Below are positions 47,874 through 60,689 of a DNA stretch of 64,000 nucleotides, one piece after another. Made by a program: the position numbers and the translations under genes. This stretch comes from Epiperipatus broadwayi (lineage: Eukaryota > Onychophora > Udeonychophora > Euonychophora > Peripatidae), in assembly GCA_028023455.1 (NCBI GenBank), contig JAQFVV010006245.1:7523331-7587330 (forward strand), read 5' to 3'. Positions within the stretch are counted from its first letter, which is position 1; each line of letters begins with the position of its first letter. The notes below the pieces were generated by a model. The model ran no database searches and had not been told where the DNA came from. It saw nothing but the letters and a program-made list of their open reading frames with translations.

Positions 47874-48731
47874 TTAAACCTCAAGAATATGCACATTAAA
47901 ATGTGAAGTTAGGAACCTCTACAGGTCTTAACCACAAGCTTATGCTTTGAAGAAAAGAGGGGAACCTTCTTTACTTTGACCTACTTTCTATAAGAATAAG
48001 TGAAGCTGAAGCGGTTAGATCTAAGAGCATGAAACTATTCAATACTCCAATGATTAAGTCCACAATTCCTATTACACATTAATACTCATGAAATCTTTCA
48101 ATTTACAACAAGTGAATGCAAAGATCTTATAGTTAGAAATCTATTATGAGAATTTAAAGTTGTAATTATAAATTTATTTAAATGCACATTGATTACATAA
48201 GTAATATTTACTAAGGCTGTAAACCTCAAGAATATGCCTGTGAAAATGCAAATGGTAAGGACCTCTACAGGTTTTAACCACAAGCTTATGCTTTGGAGAA
48301 AAAGAGGGGAATCTTCTTTACTTTGATGTACTTTCTATATGAATAGGTGAAGCTGAAGCAGTTAGATCTGTAATTTATAATTACAACTTTAAATTATCAT
48401 AATAGATTTCTAACTATTAGATCTTTCCATTGACTCATTGTAAATTGAAAGATTTCATGAGTATTAATGTGTAGTAGGAATTTTTGAATTAATCAGTGAA
48501 GTATTGAATAGTTTCATGCTCTTAGATCTCACCGATTCAGCTTTATCTATTCATATAGAAAGTAGATCGAAGTAAAGAAGGTTCCCCTCTTTTCTTCCAA
48601 AGCATAAGCTTGTGGTTAAGACCTGTAGAGGTCCCTACCTTTGCATTTTCATGCACATATTCTTGAGGTTTACAGCCTTAGTAAATATTACTTTTGTAAT
48701 CAATGTGCGTTTAAATAAAATTTATAATTAC
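47874..48731. mobile_element. Compound foldback element with 12-bp target duplication
   Basis: AACAAAAGGATT flanks it exactly (47862-47873 and 48732-48743), and the interrupted LINE reads on across it. Inside is a nested inverted structure: a unit with TCAAGAATATGC, ACCTCTACAGGT-TTAACCACAAGC, AAGAGGGGAA and TGAAGCTGAAGC-GTTAGATCT appears in reverse at about 47877-48020 and 48228-48372, and once forward at about 48520-48690. A 48055-48185 stretch pairs with 48365-48495. The right end carries the family tail TTTAAATAAAATTTATAATTAC. It shares its body with the 19253-19870 element. Two short frames at 48098-48283 and 48612-48899 are the same repeat read on opposite strands, not genes. Confidence 0.78.
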
Positions 48732-48743
48732 AACAAAAGGATT

Positions 48744-49290
48744 ATGAATCTATATATTCCCAAAAAATTCCAATGTATTTTGAAGCTAACATATTACCAT
48801 TATACTTTAAAACTTGTTCAGATATCTCAGCAAAACCTAAAGACTTTCATTTTTAAGATTACAAAGAAGTGTTTTAATTGCACTAAAACTGGTGGGTAGG
48901 TAGAATGTATATATCATTAAAAGTCATTATCTGAATTCTTGCATCATTATTCAAAAGGAGATCAAATTGCATTCTCCACTTATTCAAAATATTATTGGCA
49001 TCATGTAAAAGAGTGTTATTATAGCTGTATAGCATTGAAATAATGATCTTCTTTAAACCTTATGTATTATTTTCCATACATCAAAAAAGATCTAATGACA
49101 ACAATAAGTGAGTGTGTATATATTCTTTGCAATATAATTTGCCAATCATTCTAAGGCTTTTTGTTAGCTGTTATGATTCTGCCTATAAATCCCATTACTG
49201 CTTATGAAACTCCATAGTCAGTTTATTATTGTTTCAAGCATAAAATTCCATGTTTACTTGTAATCAAGTTATCAATAATACAATAATTGT
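48744..49290 (-). pseudogene. LINE family B fragment, part 2
   Basis: Continues the part ending at 47861 and matches 27740-28320: CATCAAAAAAGATCTA--ATGACAACAATAA, GCATCATTATTCAAAAG and the linker segment follow in the same order. It carries stops and frameshifts. Confidence 0.7.
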
Positions 49291-52200
49291 GACAGAACCT
49301 TTCAGAATATTTCTGTTTAGTAATATAAAGAATAGATTTATTATATTCTAACTATATTTTTTCAGAAAATTTCATACCTCAGGAACATAACATTCCTAAA
49401 AATTCAAGTTAAAAAATTTAAAGCTTAATAGTTATTAAAATTATTATGATCAATGACTGTTAAATTTATTTATGTATACAAAATTTAAATGGCTTTTTAA
49501 CAATAAAAAATACCAATTCGTTTTCAACTTAAAATCACCAATGCTAATTATATAGACTAAGTTAACAGTATAGTTTCCATTAGTTATTGCCTTTTTTTAT
49601 TACATATCACAAATGGAACATTCAAAATAAAAAAAACAAAGTTATTTCTAAATGATTATAATACAATCATATAAATATAAACATACAAGAACTTCTAGTT
49701 TAAATTGAATATTTTCCAAAATCTGTGCCATTCTAAATCTGGAAAGATTATTAATTGAATTCAAAATTAAAAAAAAAACAACATTTATTTTTTAATATTT
49801 CAAAACTGTTTTAGCTATGAAGTCAAAAATGTAAAAGAAATAGCTATACTAGATAGTATGAAATTTTTAAATATTCAATTTAAGCTATTAATAAGTAGAA
49901 ACTGAAAATTCACATACACACACACACACATTAAACAAAATACTTAATAATAAAATAATAGAAAAGTCATCTGATACTATGAATATATATCCTTTTCAGT
50001 GCAATGAAGAAAACATTTCTATATAATCCAAAAAAATAACTTATAATAAAATGAAATATAATTATCATTTAAAACAGTCAATACAACAGTAACAATTTTA
50101 GAAAAGTCCAGTGCCAGAAAAATATTTCCCAGCATCTCTTTTAAAAGAAACAGTGAAGAAGGGAGGAGATGCTATTCATCAAGATAATCAAATGCCAAGT
50201 TTGTGAGTTTACATTTTCCTCATTTAGTCTATTTTAAAAATGTATAGATAAAAATTGGATTACAAATTAGAATGACTATGGGCTAATTGCTTAAAAAAAT
50301 TTGAAGCTTGAAACCTGAAAATTCTTTATTTCTTTTTTATTTTAGACTCAAACACCAAATTTTTGGCCTAATGAGATAATTGGTAAATACTACTAACTTT
50401 ATGCTAAGTACAATCATGTTAATAGAAAATAATAAATAGTAAAAAAATACTAAATAAAATAGCCTATAAATAGTCAATTGCAGGACAGAATTCTCTCCAG
50501 AAGCTTTATTTAAGAAACAATGGAGAAGAAAATCATATTTACCATGCTTGACAATCTCTGATTAGTGAGAGTTTAATATTTTTTTATTTTTATTTTAATC
50601 TCTAGTTAAGAATCGCTAGAGATTACCAATAATTACTTGGTAGTATGTTGGTAAATTGTGAGCTTATCTTTGATAAGAGCCTGAAAAAAATTCAAGAATT
50701 TTAGCTCAGATTTTGAGCTTGTCGGATTTAAAATATCATAACTTATGCAAAAGACTCAACATTTTTAAATTAAAAATTTTAGCTATTATTTATTTATTTT
50801 ATTTATTGTACAAAAAAAAAACTGTTTGAAATAATTTTATATATATATTGTACTTAAACTTATTTATGTTGAAAATACATAGATTATACAAAATAGCTGC
50901 ATATCATTAATTTATTACATCTGCATATTTCCACTGTTTAGGTTTCATGGGCTCACTTATTAACATTGAGATTTAGGATAAAATCCACAATTACTTGAAA
51001 AGATCCACAATACAAAACATTTTTAAAGCTATGTCATAACAAATGCTTTTCTTCTACACCCTTATCTTCTTATGCACACTCTGTTGTTCAATATAAATAA
51101 ATAATTTATCTTTTGAATATAATCCTTAAATGGGACCATTATTATAGTGTTAATTTCTTTTAATATATGACTCAATAACAGAAGTTTATATATATTTTTT
51201 AATGATCTGTTTTGTACCTATATTGGTTTGAAGTTATTTTGATGCATTATAAAAACGTTTAATAATTAATATAGTTGTGAAACAAAATAAGTTGGCACTT
51301 AAACAAGACATCTTTATTTTCTTTATTATCATGCAAAATAATGGTTGAATGAGATTTCCTTATATGTCATTTGTATATATACTGTGGCCTGTCTATAGGT
51401 GGTATGACCCTAAGCAGAGTTTCCAAGACCCTTATATTAGGCCCTACTTGGATTCTGGTTAGGTTCTATTAACAAACTTATTATATCCCTACCATTTTCT
51501 TTAACTATAACAATTGAATTTAGATAAGATTAGCATTTATCCCAAGTTACTTTGACATGAGTAAATATTTCTAAAATAAGATGTATTTTAAATATAATTA
51601 ACGTGAGACTTGTTTCCCCATAAACAGATCACATCCCCTTAACATTAAACAAATACAAAATATTTGTTCAATGGCATAAGAATACCCAGATACTCCTCCT
51701 TATTAAGTATCTACACACTCTCATGGCTAACAATAATATCTAATATATTATTTTATATTTATAAACTATTAAGTTTTACTTCAATCACTCATTAAATTAA
51801 TCTGTTAGATAATTACAAATAAACTTTGATTCATATTATGTTTAATAATTAAGATTGGCAATAATCACAAGAATAACTTTACAATAAGGAGATTTCAGGA
51901 AAATCATTGATTTATTGATTCTTCATACTACCCATGAAATATCAAGAGGGATTTTACAGATTTCCATGGATAGTGTACAAATTAAGAAAGGCTTATAATT
52001 TCAATTCATAATCAAGCTATATATGTATGTTCTTTAATACTGAATATTAAAATAATATTATTAACTAAACTGTGATTAACACTAATACTTTCACTGATAA
52101 TTAATGTATCATTTAATTTTATATTAATAAATACACTTTAATAATTGGCAATGTCATCAATGACCTATGGGATCAAGGCAGCATGTAACAAGTAAAAACA

Positions 52201-55197
52201 ATCTTTACTAAGAGATTTATGCTTATTAAACTGTTAGATTTGCTTTAAGTTGAATTGACTTTTCATTTTAATTTTGACAGTGTATTTTGAGTTTGTGATG
52301 TGGTGAAAATGAGCCCAGAAAAAAAATGCAGCAATTAGAATTTAATAAAACTTTTAAAACAATAATTTTAATAATATTCATTACAAATGATAATAAACAT
52401 TTCCATTAATATCAAATTTAAAATAATTAATAACAAAATGATATACATATATTATAATAACAACAGAAAATTAATCTTTGGAGTATTATTATTAAACAAA
52501 ACTAATGATTTCCCATTATATGTTGAGATATTTATCCCTATGTATGTGAACTATATAGCACACATTCAGTTTATTATACAATCTTTTTTTTTTTCATTTA
52601 TGGTCCATCAGTTCAATCTCTACATAATAATAGTACTTGATGATTAAGTAACAATACAAAACAATAAATGAGAACATAGGGTCATAATTCTGGAGGTTGG
52701 TAAGCAAACAAAATTACTACTTTTATCTTTCACATAAGAACAAAATCATTGTTTTTTAGTTTATCCATTTGTACATGTAAATATAACCTGCTCTTTGGAA
52801 TATGTATATATCATTTTAAATACCCTTTCATACTAAAATATCGAGTATATTTGTTTACTTAAAGGATTCATAATCTTTAAACTTAACCGAATTATTAAAT
52901 AACTATTAATATAACAACACTTGAATTAATTCCTTATTAAATGATTTAGTTCTCTCCCCCCCCCCCCATTATACTAACAAATCGTAGATTAAAAATATAA
53001 ATACCAACATTAGAAAGAAGTTCTCTTTTAACTCTCAGCTAAAGTACAAAAACAATTTTAAATCTTCTAGTTGTTCCACACTCCATAAACTTATCATAAC
53101 GTTTTTATTTTTCCTTATTTTCTGAAGATTCTGTTTATCCTAAGATTAGCGCGAGGTATTTGAGTTACTGCAACAATGATCCTTCGTTTTGTCCCTTGCT
53201 TAGTAATAAAAATTTATTTGTGGCTTGCATTATTCATTTTAGATTATATATATTTCTCTCTATAGTAAAAGGCACACTTATGATTTCAATTAAAAATGTG
53301 TCGTGCAACGTTTTTGGCTCCAAATAAATAATTCTATCTCACATTGTAATTAAGATTTTATATACATCCAGAATAACAATGAACACTTTTCATTTATTAC
53401 TAATTTAGTTCTGTTTCCAAGAGATTTACTATTCTTTTATATATCCTTACTGGATATTTACTGTGTCTATTTATTTCCTTTTGTGTATTACTGCAGTTCA
53501 TTTTCCCTATGGCACAATTATTATTACTTTTCAGTGAATATATTCATTGATTATTCATCTCCGACTATTTCTTCAATATTTATTAATTTTCAAGAGATTA
53601 TTGGGAATTCTGATTATTGACTTGCCCAGTAGAAAAACGATTAATTTATTCCATTATTTTAACAACAGAGCTTATAATTATCCATATATATTGATGTAGA
53701 GTTGCAAATAATAAGATTTTAGGAATTTCTAATCCAATTTTTTTTTTAAAAAAAAAAACAATATCACCAAGCCAAAAAAAAAAACTTAGTTACTTATCCT
53801 TTACGATCAAGAAGCTTCCCCCCTCTTGAATTTCATATTCCAAGATTGTTTGAAACTCTTTGATTGGCTAATATTTTCCCACTTTTTTCTATGAAACAAT
53901 CACTTATTTTGAAAGTTTTTGGTTTATTATTTTAAAATGACCGATTTTTCATTTTTAAAAAATATTGAAATACAATATTTTTAGAAATTCAATAAAGATA
54001 GAATTTACTGTTTTAATTTTAAATCAGTATTTTGTAAAATTAAACCTTATTTATTTACTTTTGAATATAGCAAGATTTGAAGATAAATAATTTCTATTTT
54101 TAAAATCAAATGCTCACAAACAATAATTATTAGCATCTGTGATGCATTCTGTTTACAAAATTACAAGTTAAACTTCACTGATTTTAAATACTAAATGATA
54201 TTAATTGTTCATCCATCTGCATATATATGACTCTATGGTTATTATCTATGTGTATCTTGAGTTAAGATCATTTATAAATTTCCATTAGCTAAAACCGAGT
54301 TTAAATCCTATGATCTAATATGTCATTACTGTCTTCTTTTAATAAGCAAATATTATTGGATTTGTAAAATTTAAAATTATACACCAAAATCCTATTTTAG
54401 AATAGTCTGAGCTAATAAAAAGTGCACAATATATATATAGTCTTTTATTATTATCATTTACTCAGTATTTACATAGAAATCATTGTGTTAAATATAATGT
54501 GGAAATGACTTGTTAAATGTATTTAAATGGAGGATTAAATCAATTATGTTAATTAATAAACTTTTTGATTAAAAAAAACCTGAAATTTTAAATATTATTG
54601 ATTATCTTCTATTGCGGCTAGTATTCTCCTTTTATATATTTATGTATTTATTTAGTAATATATATGATGAATTTTATTTCATAATTGTTTATTAGATTTT
54701 TTTTTAATTAAAAGAATTGCTACTACACAATTCCCCACAATATTTATTTGCAAATAAAAAAGTAATTTTTTTTTTGTTTTACAAAACAAATTAATAGATA
54801 AATTAATCTATTTAAAGGCAGCTGTTTTGAAAAGTTTAATTTACTATACAGTATTTTAAAAATTAATGTTTTTTTTTTAATTAAAAAAAAAAGGTTATAG
54901 AATAGTTTTTTTTTTTTTATCAATCACAATTTATTTTCTTTATTAACGCAAGTAATTGTTGCAGCATAGTATTTCCAGAGATGTATATAAAAACGGGAAT
55001 AATTTTAACTAGAAAAAAATATTTTACTTCAATATAGCAAACAAACATACGTTATTATAAAATGTTCTAACTGTTAATATATGAGGGTCAGGATAGAGCT
55101 AATATTATACATAGAGATACAGTATTTGTCAATACATACATGTGTGTAAGTGCATTTGTGTGGCTTTTTATTCAGTGTTTTTTTTTCTGAATTATAT
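49291..55197. other. A+T-rich sequence, no gene recognised
   Basis: About 5.9 kb of simple A+T-rich DNA with a poly-C run (52957-52969) and (CA)n at 49913-49930. An 86-codon frame at 52387-52647 is Ile/Asn/Tyr-rich and lacks motifs. Confidence 0.5.
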
Positions 55198-55485
55198 CTA
55201 TATAGCAGGGGGGTCCAACTACAAGGTCTCTGGAAGTCGACAGCATATTTTTTTTTTGTAAAAGTTGCATCTAATTTATTTTAATACAATTCTAAAAAAA
55301 TTTTTTTTTCTTGAATTTTTTTTAAAATTCAGGACCAGCTCTAGAAAATAATTATTTATAAGTACACCAGGGTCTCGTTTTACGCAGATTTATTTAATGC
55401 ACTTTTGAAGTTATGTGATTCATGTTTATTCTTAATATCTTTGTATGTGGTTTTCTTTTATGCGATAAAAATTATTAGATCAGAA

Positions 55486-55595
55486 GTTGAGCTCTGATAA
55501 TGCGCTATTACCTTAAATATTATAAATTTTGCACACTCACATTATATTTAAAGTAATAGCGCATTATCGAAGTTTGACTTCCATCTAATAATTTC
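55486..55595. repeat. Inverted repeat inside the Tigger-like element
   Basis: TAGATCAGAAGTTGAGCTCTGATAATGCGCTATTACCTTAAAT pairs with its near-reverse at about 55548-55595 across a short A+T-rich loop. It may be a small nested MITE. Confidence 0.6.
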
Positions 55596-55694
55596 AATAT
55601 TTTCAGTGCTTTATAATAGTACTGTAATAGATTTTATACAATAAAGAAGTTCATAATTCACTTAAAATCAGGATTTCCCCATTTTATGTACACA

Positions 55695-55995
55695 CATTAA
55701 ATTTTACAAGATTATTATGTAAATCTGCTCAAATGTTATAGATGCCTATACTATATATGTTGTTTTTGCATTTTAAATCACATTGTATTTTTGCTTTTTA
55801 AATAAGAGTACATAATCAATTAATCATTTAGTATCTGCAAGTAATAATTTTTACAAGACTATAATGTAAATCTGTTCAAATGTTATAGATGAAAAATACT
55901 ATGTATGTTGTTGTTTTTGCATTTTAAATCACGTTCTATTTTTGCTTTTTATAAAAAGAGTACGTAATCAATTAATCATTTAGTGTCTGCAAGTT
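55695..55995. repeat. Two-copy tandem repeat of about 150 bp
   Basis: TTTACAAGA-TATAATGTAAATCTG, GTTGTTTTTGCATTTTAAATCAC and GTACATAATCAATTAATCATTTAGT recur in order in both halves with substitutions and small indels. Confidence 0.85.
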
Positions 55996-58830
55996 TATTT
56001 TTAAAAGGTGAGTAACAGCAGTGGGCACAATTAAATTTGACAATTAAAATCTGATTTTTAATTGTAATTAACAATTTAAAAATTACGTAACGTGATCTGA
56101 AATTAATGTGATGTGAATCAATGAAATTTGATTTTTAAATGGAATTGAAAATTCAAAAATTAAAGATAAAAATAAGAATTTAATTTTTAATTGTTAGTTT
56201 TAATTAGATTTTCCCAACAGTGGTGAGTCGGTGTTGTTTTATTATCGTAAGTCTAAGTTCTTATTTTTATTTTAAACTTTTAGTTTACCCTAATGGAGAC
56301 CAAGAAAATGAATTTCTTTGTAAACAACAATTTCAATTTTAGATCACTTAGTGAATTGGGAAGATTAACAGTGATTGGAAAACATTTTAGTTGTATTTCC
56401 TCTTGACTTCGTTTAAGGAGAAGTTACTGTACCTTACATCATATCACATCATGACAAATCTGATGTCTTAAATAATGATAATGATTAAAATACCATACTG
56501 TATGAAAAAAATGTAAATTATGCATAAAAATATATTGTTTTGAATGAAATTAAATACTGTAGTTAATAAAAAAAGTAAAAAAAGTTAGTATTGTATCAAT
56601 TTTTTTCCAATTTGAAATTTTTTATTAGTCATATTTTATTTTCTTATTTTTTTTTATGCGAATTTTAAAGTAATTTTACATTATTGCTTTGCTTTTATGC
56701 GATTTTAAAAAATTATAGTAACCTATCCCCCATTTTTTAAGGTGAGATAAGTCTATTTTTGTGCAATTTCTTTTGTGCATGTTTTCTGAGGAACCTATCT
56801 ACTGCATAAAACAAGACCCAGGTGTAATTTTAAATTACAATTTAATAAATATTTTATAAAGCAATATGGACAAATTTTAATACTAGAGGGAGCTGAAATA
56901 ATATGGCCAGATTGAGTAAAAATTGAGTGATTTGATTCTTTAAATATGGATCTAGCCAGTTTCCTTTCTAAACTATATTAACATTTCAATTTAGTGGGAT
57001 GTCAGAATTTTGACTTTTGACTAATTCTCCCCCTAGTGAATTTTTTCATAAGTATTATATGTTAAAATGTGTGTAAAGCAATATATTTTATTATAATAAA
57101 TTTTCGCTGAAAAATTTGCAGTAGAAGGTGGGAAATTCAAAATTCACACTCTTACTATAAACATAAACCCCACCCTGACATGTTCAGTCATTGTCTGTTG
57201 CCAAGGCTGTAAAAGATTCCACATTTTCTGACATTGTTTAAATTAAATAGTTCCAATGAACAAAAACTTGTTTATTTGCAAATTTATTATGCTTTTAGAT
57301 TTTTTTAAAAAAAATAATTTACAGTATATTTATTAGATATCAAGAAATATAAATTATTAATAACTTATTTTGACTTGAAATACTTTATTTTCAAAAATAT
57401 AATGTTATATTAGTAATGAATTTAAGAATGGCCTGAAGCAATTTACAGGCTTAGTTTTTACATAAGCAATTTATTTATATTTAAAAATATGAAAATATCG
57501 CAATTTTGCAATGAATATTCAAAAATTTAAACTTTTAAAGCATAATTTATTAAATATAAGAGAAATAAATAATTATTCATTCAGATGTTTAAAAGTAATA
57601 TTAATTAAGAAATATTTCATTGGTTTTATAAACTGAAAATAATCTTACTAGAAACAATGATGTCTAATCACTTTGTTTTGTTACAATCTCATTTCTTTAA
57701 TATTTATAGAAACAAAATAAGAATATTTAAAATTTATTTCAGTAGTAAACAAAAATATCTATCAAATGAAGTCAAATTTATTATTTTCAGATAAGTAATA
57801 ATCATTTTATCATATATTTTACATTGATGTGTGAGACAAAGAAAAATGTCAGAAAATGCAGACCTTGAAAGGGTTAATGTACAATAATCAAAATTGTTTT
57901 ATTTTAGCTTCTAAAAATTAAATTATTTTACATTGATATTGGTTAAATGTAACAAAAAATTTAAAATAATGTTAATAACTGAAGAAAAATATAAGAAAAA
58001 CACATTAAAAATAGCCAGCAGTAAAACAAAAAAATTATATTTCAACCAATCATTACATGATTTCTCGGATCTTAGAAATTATGATAGTTGATTATTCACT
58101 TTAGTTGTCTTTTCTTCATCTAAAATTAAATATTTTAAATAAAAATCTAAATCTAGCCACATTATTAGTCAATGCAATGTAAAAAGTAATCATAATGTCC
58201 ATAAATATTTATGGAAAAATAGTTGCATTTTGTTAGTTATCATCAAATATCATTGATATATGAATAGCAGTCAACTTTATTCACTTATCTTGAGTAGCAG
58301 TCAAGTGCTATTCACTTTCCCTTGATTATTTTTCTTGTAAAATTTAAAAATTGAATCAGCATTTATATCTAGGTAAATTAATATAAAAATTAATTATGAA
58401 TGTAAAAGATTATGAGAAATATATTTATTTACATTCAAAATCTATTACAAAGGCATAAAACATTTTGGTTTTCTGACTTTGACAGTTTGAAATGTCTGGA
58501 AAACAATAGCCAAAGTTGACAGTCAATGATTTGTGTCACTTTATAAAAAAAAAAGAGATGGACTATATACAATAGACCACAATCAGAAATTGATTTTTTG
58601 AATGCTGCCAATAGTGGATTTTTTTTTAAAATTAAAATACTGATAAAACTATGAATTTATGTTAAAATAAGTATAAAATAGTGAAAATGTGACCAAAAAT
58701 GGTTGAGAGAAAGTGCAACACTTTTCTGGTTTTTGGATCGAAGCCCTGAAAAAAACAGTCACCCTCAGTTTCACTTTCACCAAAAAAGTTGCCCCCCATG
58801 CCTAAAAGTTTGGCCATCCCTGCTATATAG

Positions 58831-59340
58831 CATGATTCATTCTTAGTTCATAATTTGCAACAGTATTTTAATATATAGTTAAAGCAGCCTTTAAGCAAAT
58901 ACAGAACAGATGTCTATTCAATGTTCTTTATAAAGAAATAATGAAAACAGCTTGTCAATTGCTAGATAGTGAGGATTTAAGTGTTTTTCACTTTTATTTT
59001 ACTCTTTACTTAAAAGTATATAGATACCACTTTAAATGCATGATAATATAATTAGTTGGATTGCTATGTGCAGGCTATCTAAAAGAAAAATTCCAATATA
59101 AAATTAAAATTTGAAAAAAAAAATTAAGTTTTATCTGAATAGAATTTGAAACCAACTAATAGGTTTGGCAGAAAGTTTCATCTCATTTCTGCATAATGAA
59201 ATTATTCATTGATTAATATATGATGGTTTGCACAACATGACTTCATTCCAATGGAATTGCAGCAAACAGTATAAAAACTTAAGACTTTCATATAGAAAAA
59301 AAACATTGGCATTATAATAAATATACAGTAATTTTATAAC
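58831..59340. other. A+T-rich sequence, no gene recognised
   Basis: Nothing identifiable. Confidence 0.5.
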
Positions 59341-59354
59341 ATTTTAATTTTTTA

Positions 59355-59705
59355 AACAGGCAAAAAATCACTATATGTATTGCCACACACAGCAAGCTGG
59401 AGTAATCAATGCATTCCAGAAGGCTTCTGCATAAAATCCCCATCTAGTGCCTACTCATCCAATATCCCCAGACTAGTTTCTGGCTTATGGCCTTCGTCAG
59501 TGAGGAGCCTTGGATCTGAGAGGACTGCATCTAGATCTTAGGATTTAATGCAACCCTCCAGCAACTACCTTTTATCTCCATTTAATTACAACCTTCTGGC
59601 ATCCATTGATTACTCTAGCTTGCTGTGTGTGGCAATATATATAGTGAGTTTTGCCTGTTTTAACAACAGTTATACACAAGCATAAGAGCTGGTCATGTGA
59701 TGTTT
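59355..59705. mobile_element. Foldback element carrying a hammerhead-like motif
   Basis: Arms 59355-59432 and 59588-59665 pair (AACAGGCAAAA, ATTGCCACACACAGCAAGCT, GAGTAATCAATG, CCAGAAGG and their reverses). A shared 3' module follows the right arm (ACACAAGCATAAGAGCTGGTCATG). ATTTTAATTTTT at 59341 and ATTTTAATTTTTA at 59706 may be the target duplication, though such A/T strings are common here. The centre holds a minus-strand hammerhead-like motif at 59465-59506. Confidence 0.7.
59465..59506 (-). ncRNA. Candidate minimal type I hammerhead ribozyme
   Basis: On the minus strand in order: TCCTCA, CTGACGA, A, GGC-CATAA-GCC, A, GAA, ACTAGT, C, TGGGGA. TCCTCA and TGGGGA pair over six bases (one G-U) as helix I; GGC/GCC is a short helix II (with an unpaired A on each side, where the standard fold has a G-C pair); ACTAGT is a perfect palindrome, so helix III could form between two copies; the cleavage triplet is GTC. 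CTGANGA and GAA are intact. Cleavage, and the need for a dimer, are inference from what is known of such minimal hammerheads. Confidence 0.6.
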
Positions 59706-60555
59706 ATTTTAATTTTTAGTTATTTATTTCTGCTACTAAATTAATAGTATTATGCAAAAAAATAATGTTTTGGGGGGAGAATATTAAAATTATGATTTCA
59801 AATTATATAGTATATGACTGCAGCAGTATATTCAGAAAATAATTTTTTTTTTTCATATATACTTAATTTTTTTATTTGATTGAAATTGGTATAGATATAT
59901 ACACAATACATGTATATAAATATATATTGCTGCAACATATTTGCCACAGTACATATATATTTTTAATAACATTTAAGGTCACCTATAGCTTTAAACTAAA
60001 ACATATTTTTTTACATTAGGAACATAATTCTCATTTTGTATTGATTTTAGGCTAAAAAACATTGATTTGGATTAAATGTTTATAATTAATTATCGCAGTA
60101 TAAAAACTTTTATAATAAGTTAAAAAAATAGTTCAAATGAATGAAATAAATAAAAAGTATCACACACATATAAACTTACATTATGAATATATGCTGTCAC
60201 GTGACTACTGAATATATATATATATGAAGTTATTTGAAATGCCACATAGCTATATCATTCCAGTCACCTTTAAATAAAGAAAGCTCGAATTTTAACACTA
60301 TACTATTTCCTTTTCAATGTAATGCTAAAATTAGAGCTTTTTTTATTTAAAGGGGAAATGTAGCTGGAATAATATAATTAAGGGGGAAGCTCGACTTTTA
60401 GCACTACACTGAAAAAGAAGGAGAAGTATTTATAATATAGCAGGGGAATTTTTACATAGATTCTAGCTAGCGGTATGCATTGTTTCTATTTTATATATGA
60501 AGTTGGATAATATAGGGTTTACTTTTAATTTTGTGATTATATGTATTTTCATATC
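59706..60555. other. A+T-rich sequence with an inverted pair
   Basis: TCCAGTCACCTTTAAATAAAGAAAGCTCGA--TTTTAACACTA near 60258 is followed by its imperfect reverse near 60345-60410 (inverted TTTAAA-GGG, plus a direct AGCTCGACTTTTAGCACTACACTGAAAA), a small palindromic repeat. Confidence 0.45.
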
Positions 60556-60557
60556 TT

Positions 60558-60680
60558 TAGGTGTTTCCGGCCTGACCAGTGACAATGCTAGCATAAGAGT
60601 CAAACTTACACCTTTAGATTTTTGAATATTGAAATTTTATGGCATTATTATTCTAACCAACTGAGCTACATTCAGCATTT
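60558..60680 (-). repeat. Truncated tRNA-derived SINE (10636 family)
   Basis: On the minus strand: A-box TAGCTCAGTTGGTTAGA (60650-60667), then the family string TCAAAAATCTAAAGGTGTAAGTTTGACTC with a B-box-like part, then GTCACTGGTCAGGCCGGAAACACC. It stops just before the hammerhead-like segment. Single-armed, unlike the other copies. Confidence 0.65.
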
Positions 60681-60689
60681 AATTATAGA

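Larger units (their letters stand above)
55375..56824. mobile_element. Tigger/pogo-like element nested in the hAT element
   Basis: Inverted ends CACCAGGGTCTCGTTTTACGCAG and, reversed from the right, CACCTGGGTCTTGTTTTATGCAG, with TA on both outer sides (55373-55374, 56825-56826), the Tc1/mariner-type target. TTTTATGCGA-like strings recur inside (about 55457, 56655, 56695), as in Tigger/pogo-derived elements. No transposase frame was found. Confidence 0.75.
55206..58822. mobile_element. hAT-type DNA transposon with 8-bp target duplication
   Basis: CTATATAG lies directly on both sides (55198-55205 and 58823-58830). The ends are imperfect inverted repeats starting CAGGG: CAGGGGGGTCCAACTACAAGG on the left and, reversed, CAGGGATGGCCAAACTTTTAGG on the right. 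An 8-bp duplication and CAGGG-type ends are characteristic of the hAT superfamily (Charlie-like). The element is 3.6 kb, of which 1.45 kb is a nested second transposon; the remaining A+T-rich interior shows no transposase that I can recognise, so it is a nonautonomous or thoroughly decayed copy. Confidence 0.85.

Noticed and set aside
48098-48899. Two similar peptides (RFTALVNITYVINVHLNK type) on opposite strands
   Set aside because: They look conserved only because they come from the inverted copies of one foldback repeat.
56030-56225. Further small hAT-like MITE (CAGTGGGCACAATTAA to TTTTCCCAACAGTG)
   Set aside because: The ends are only loosely inverted and no target duplication is visible; the inside is simple AATT-rich sequence.
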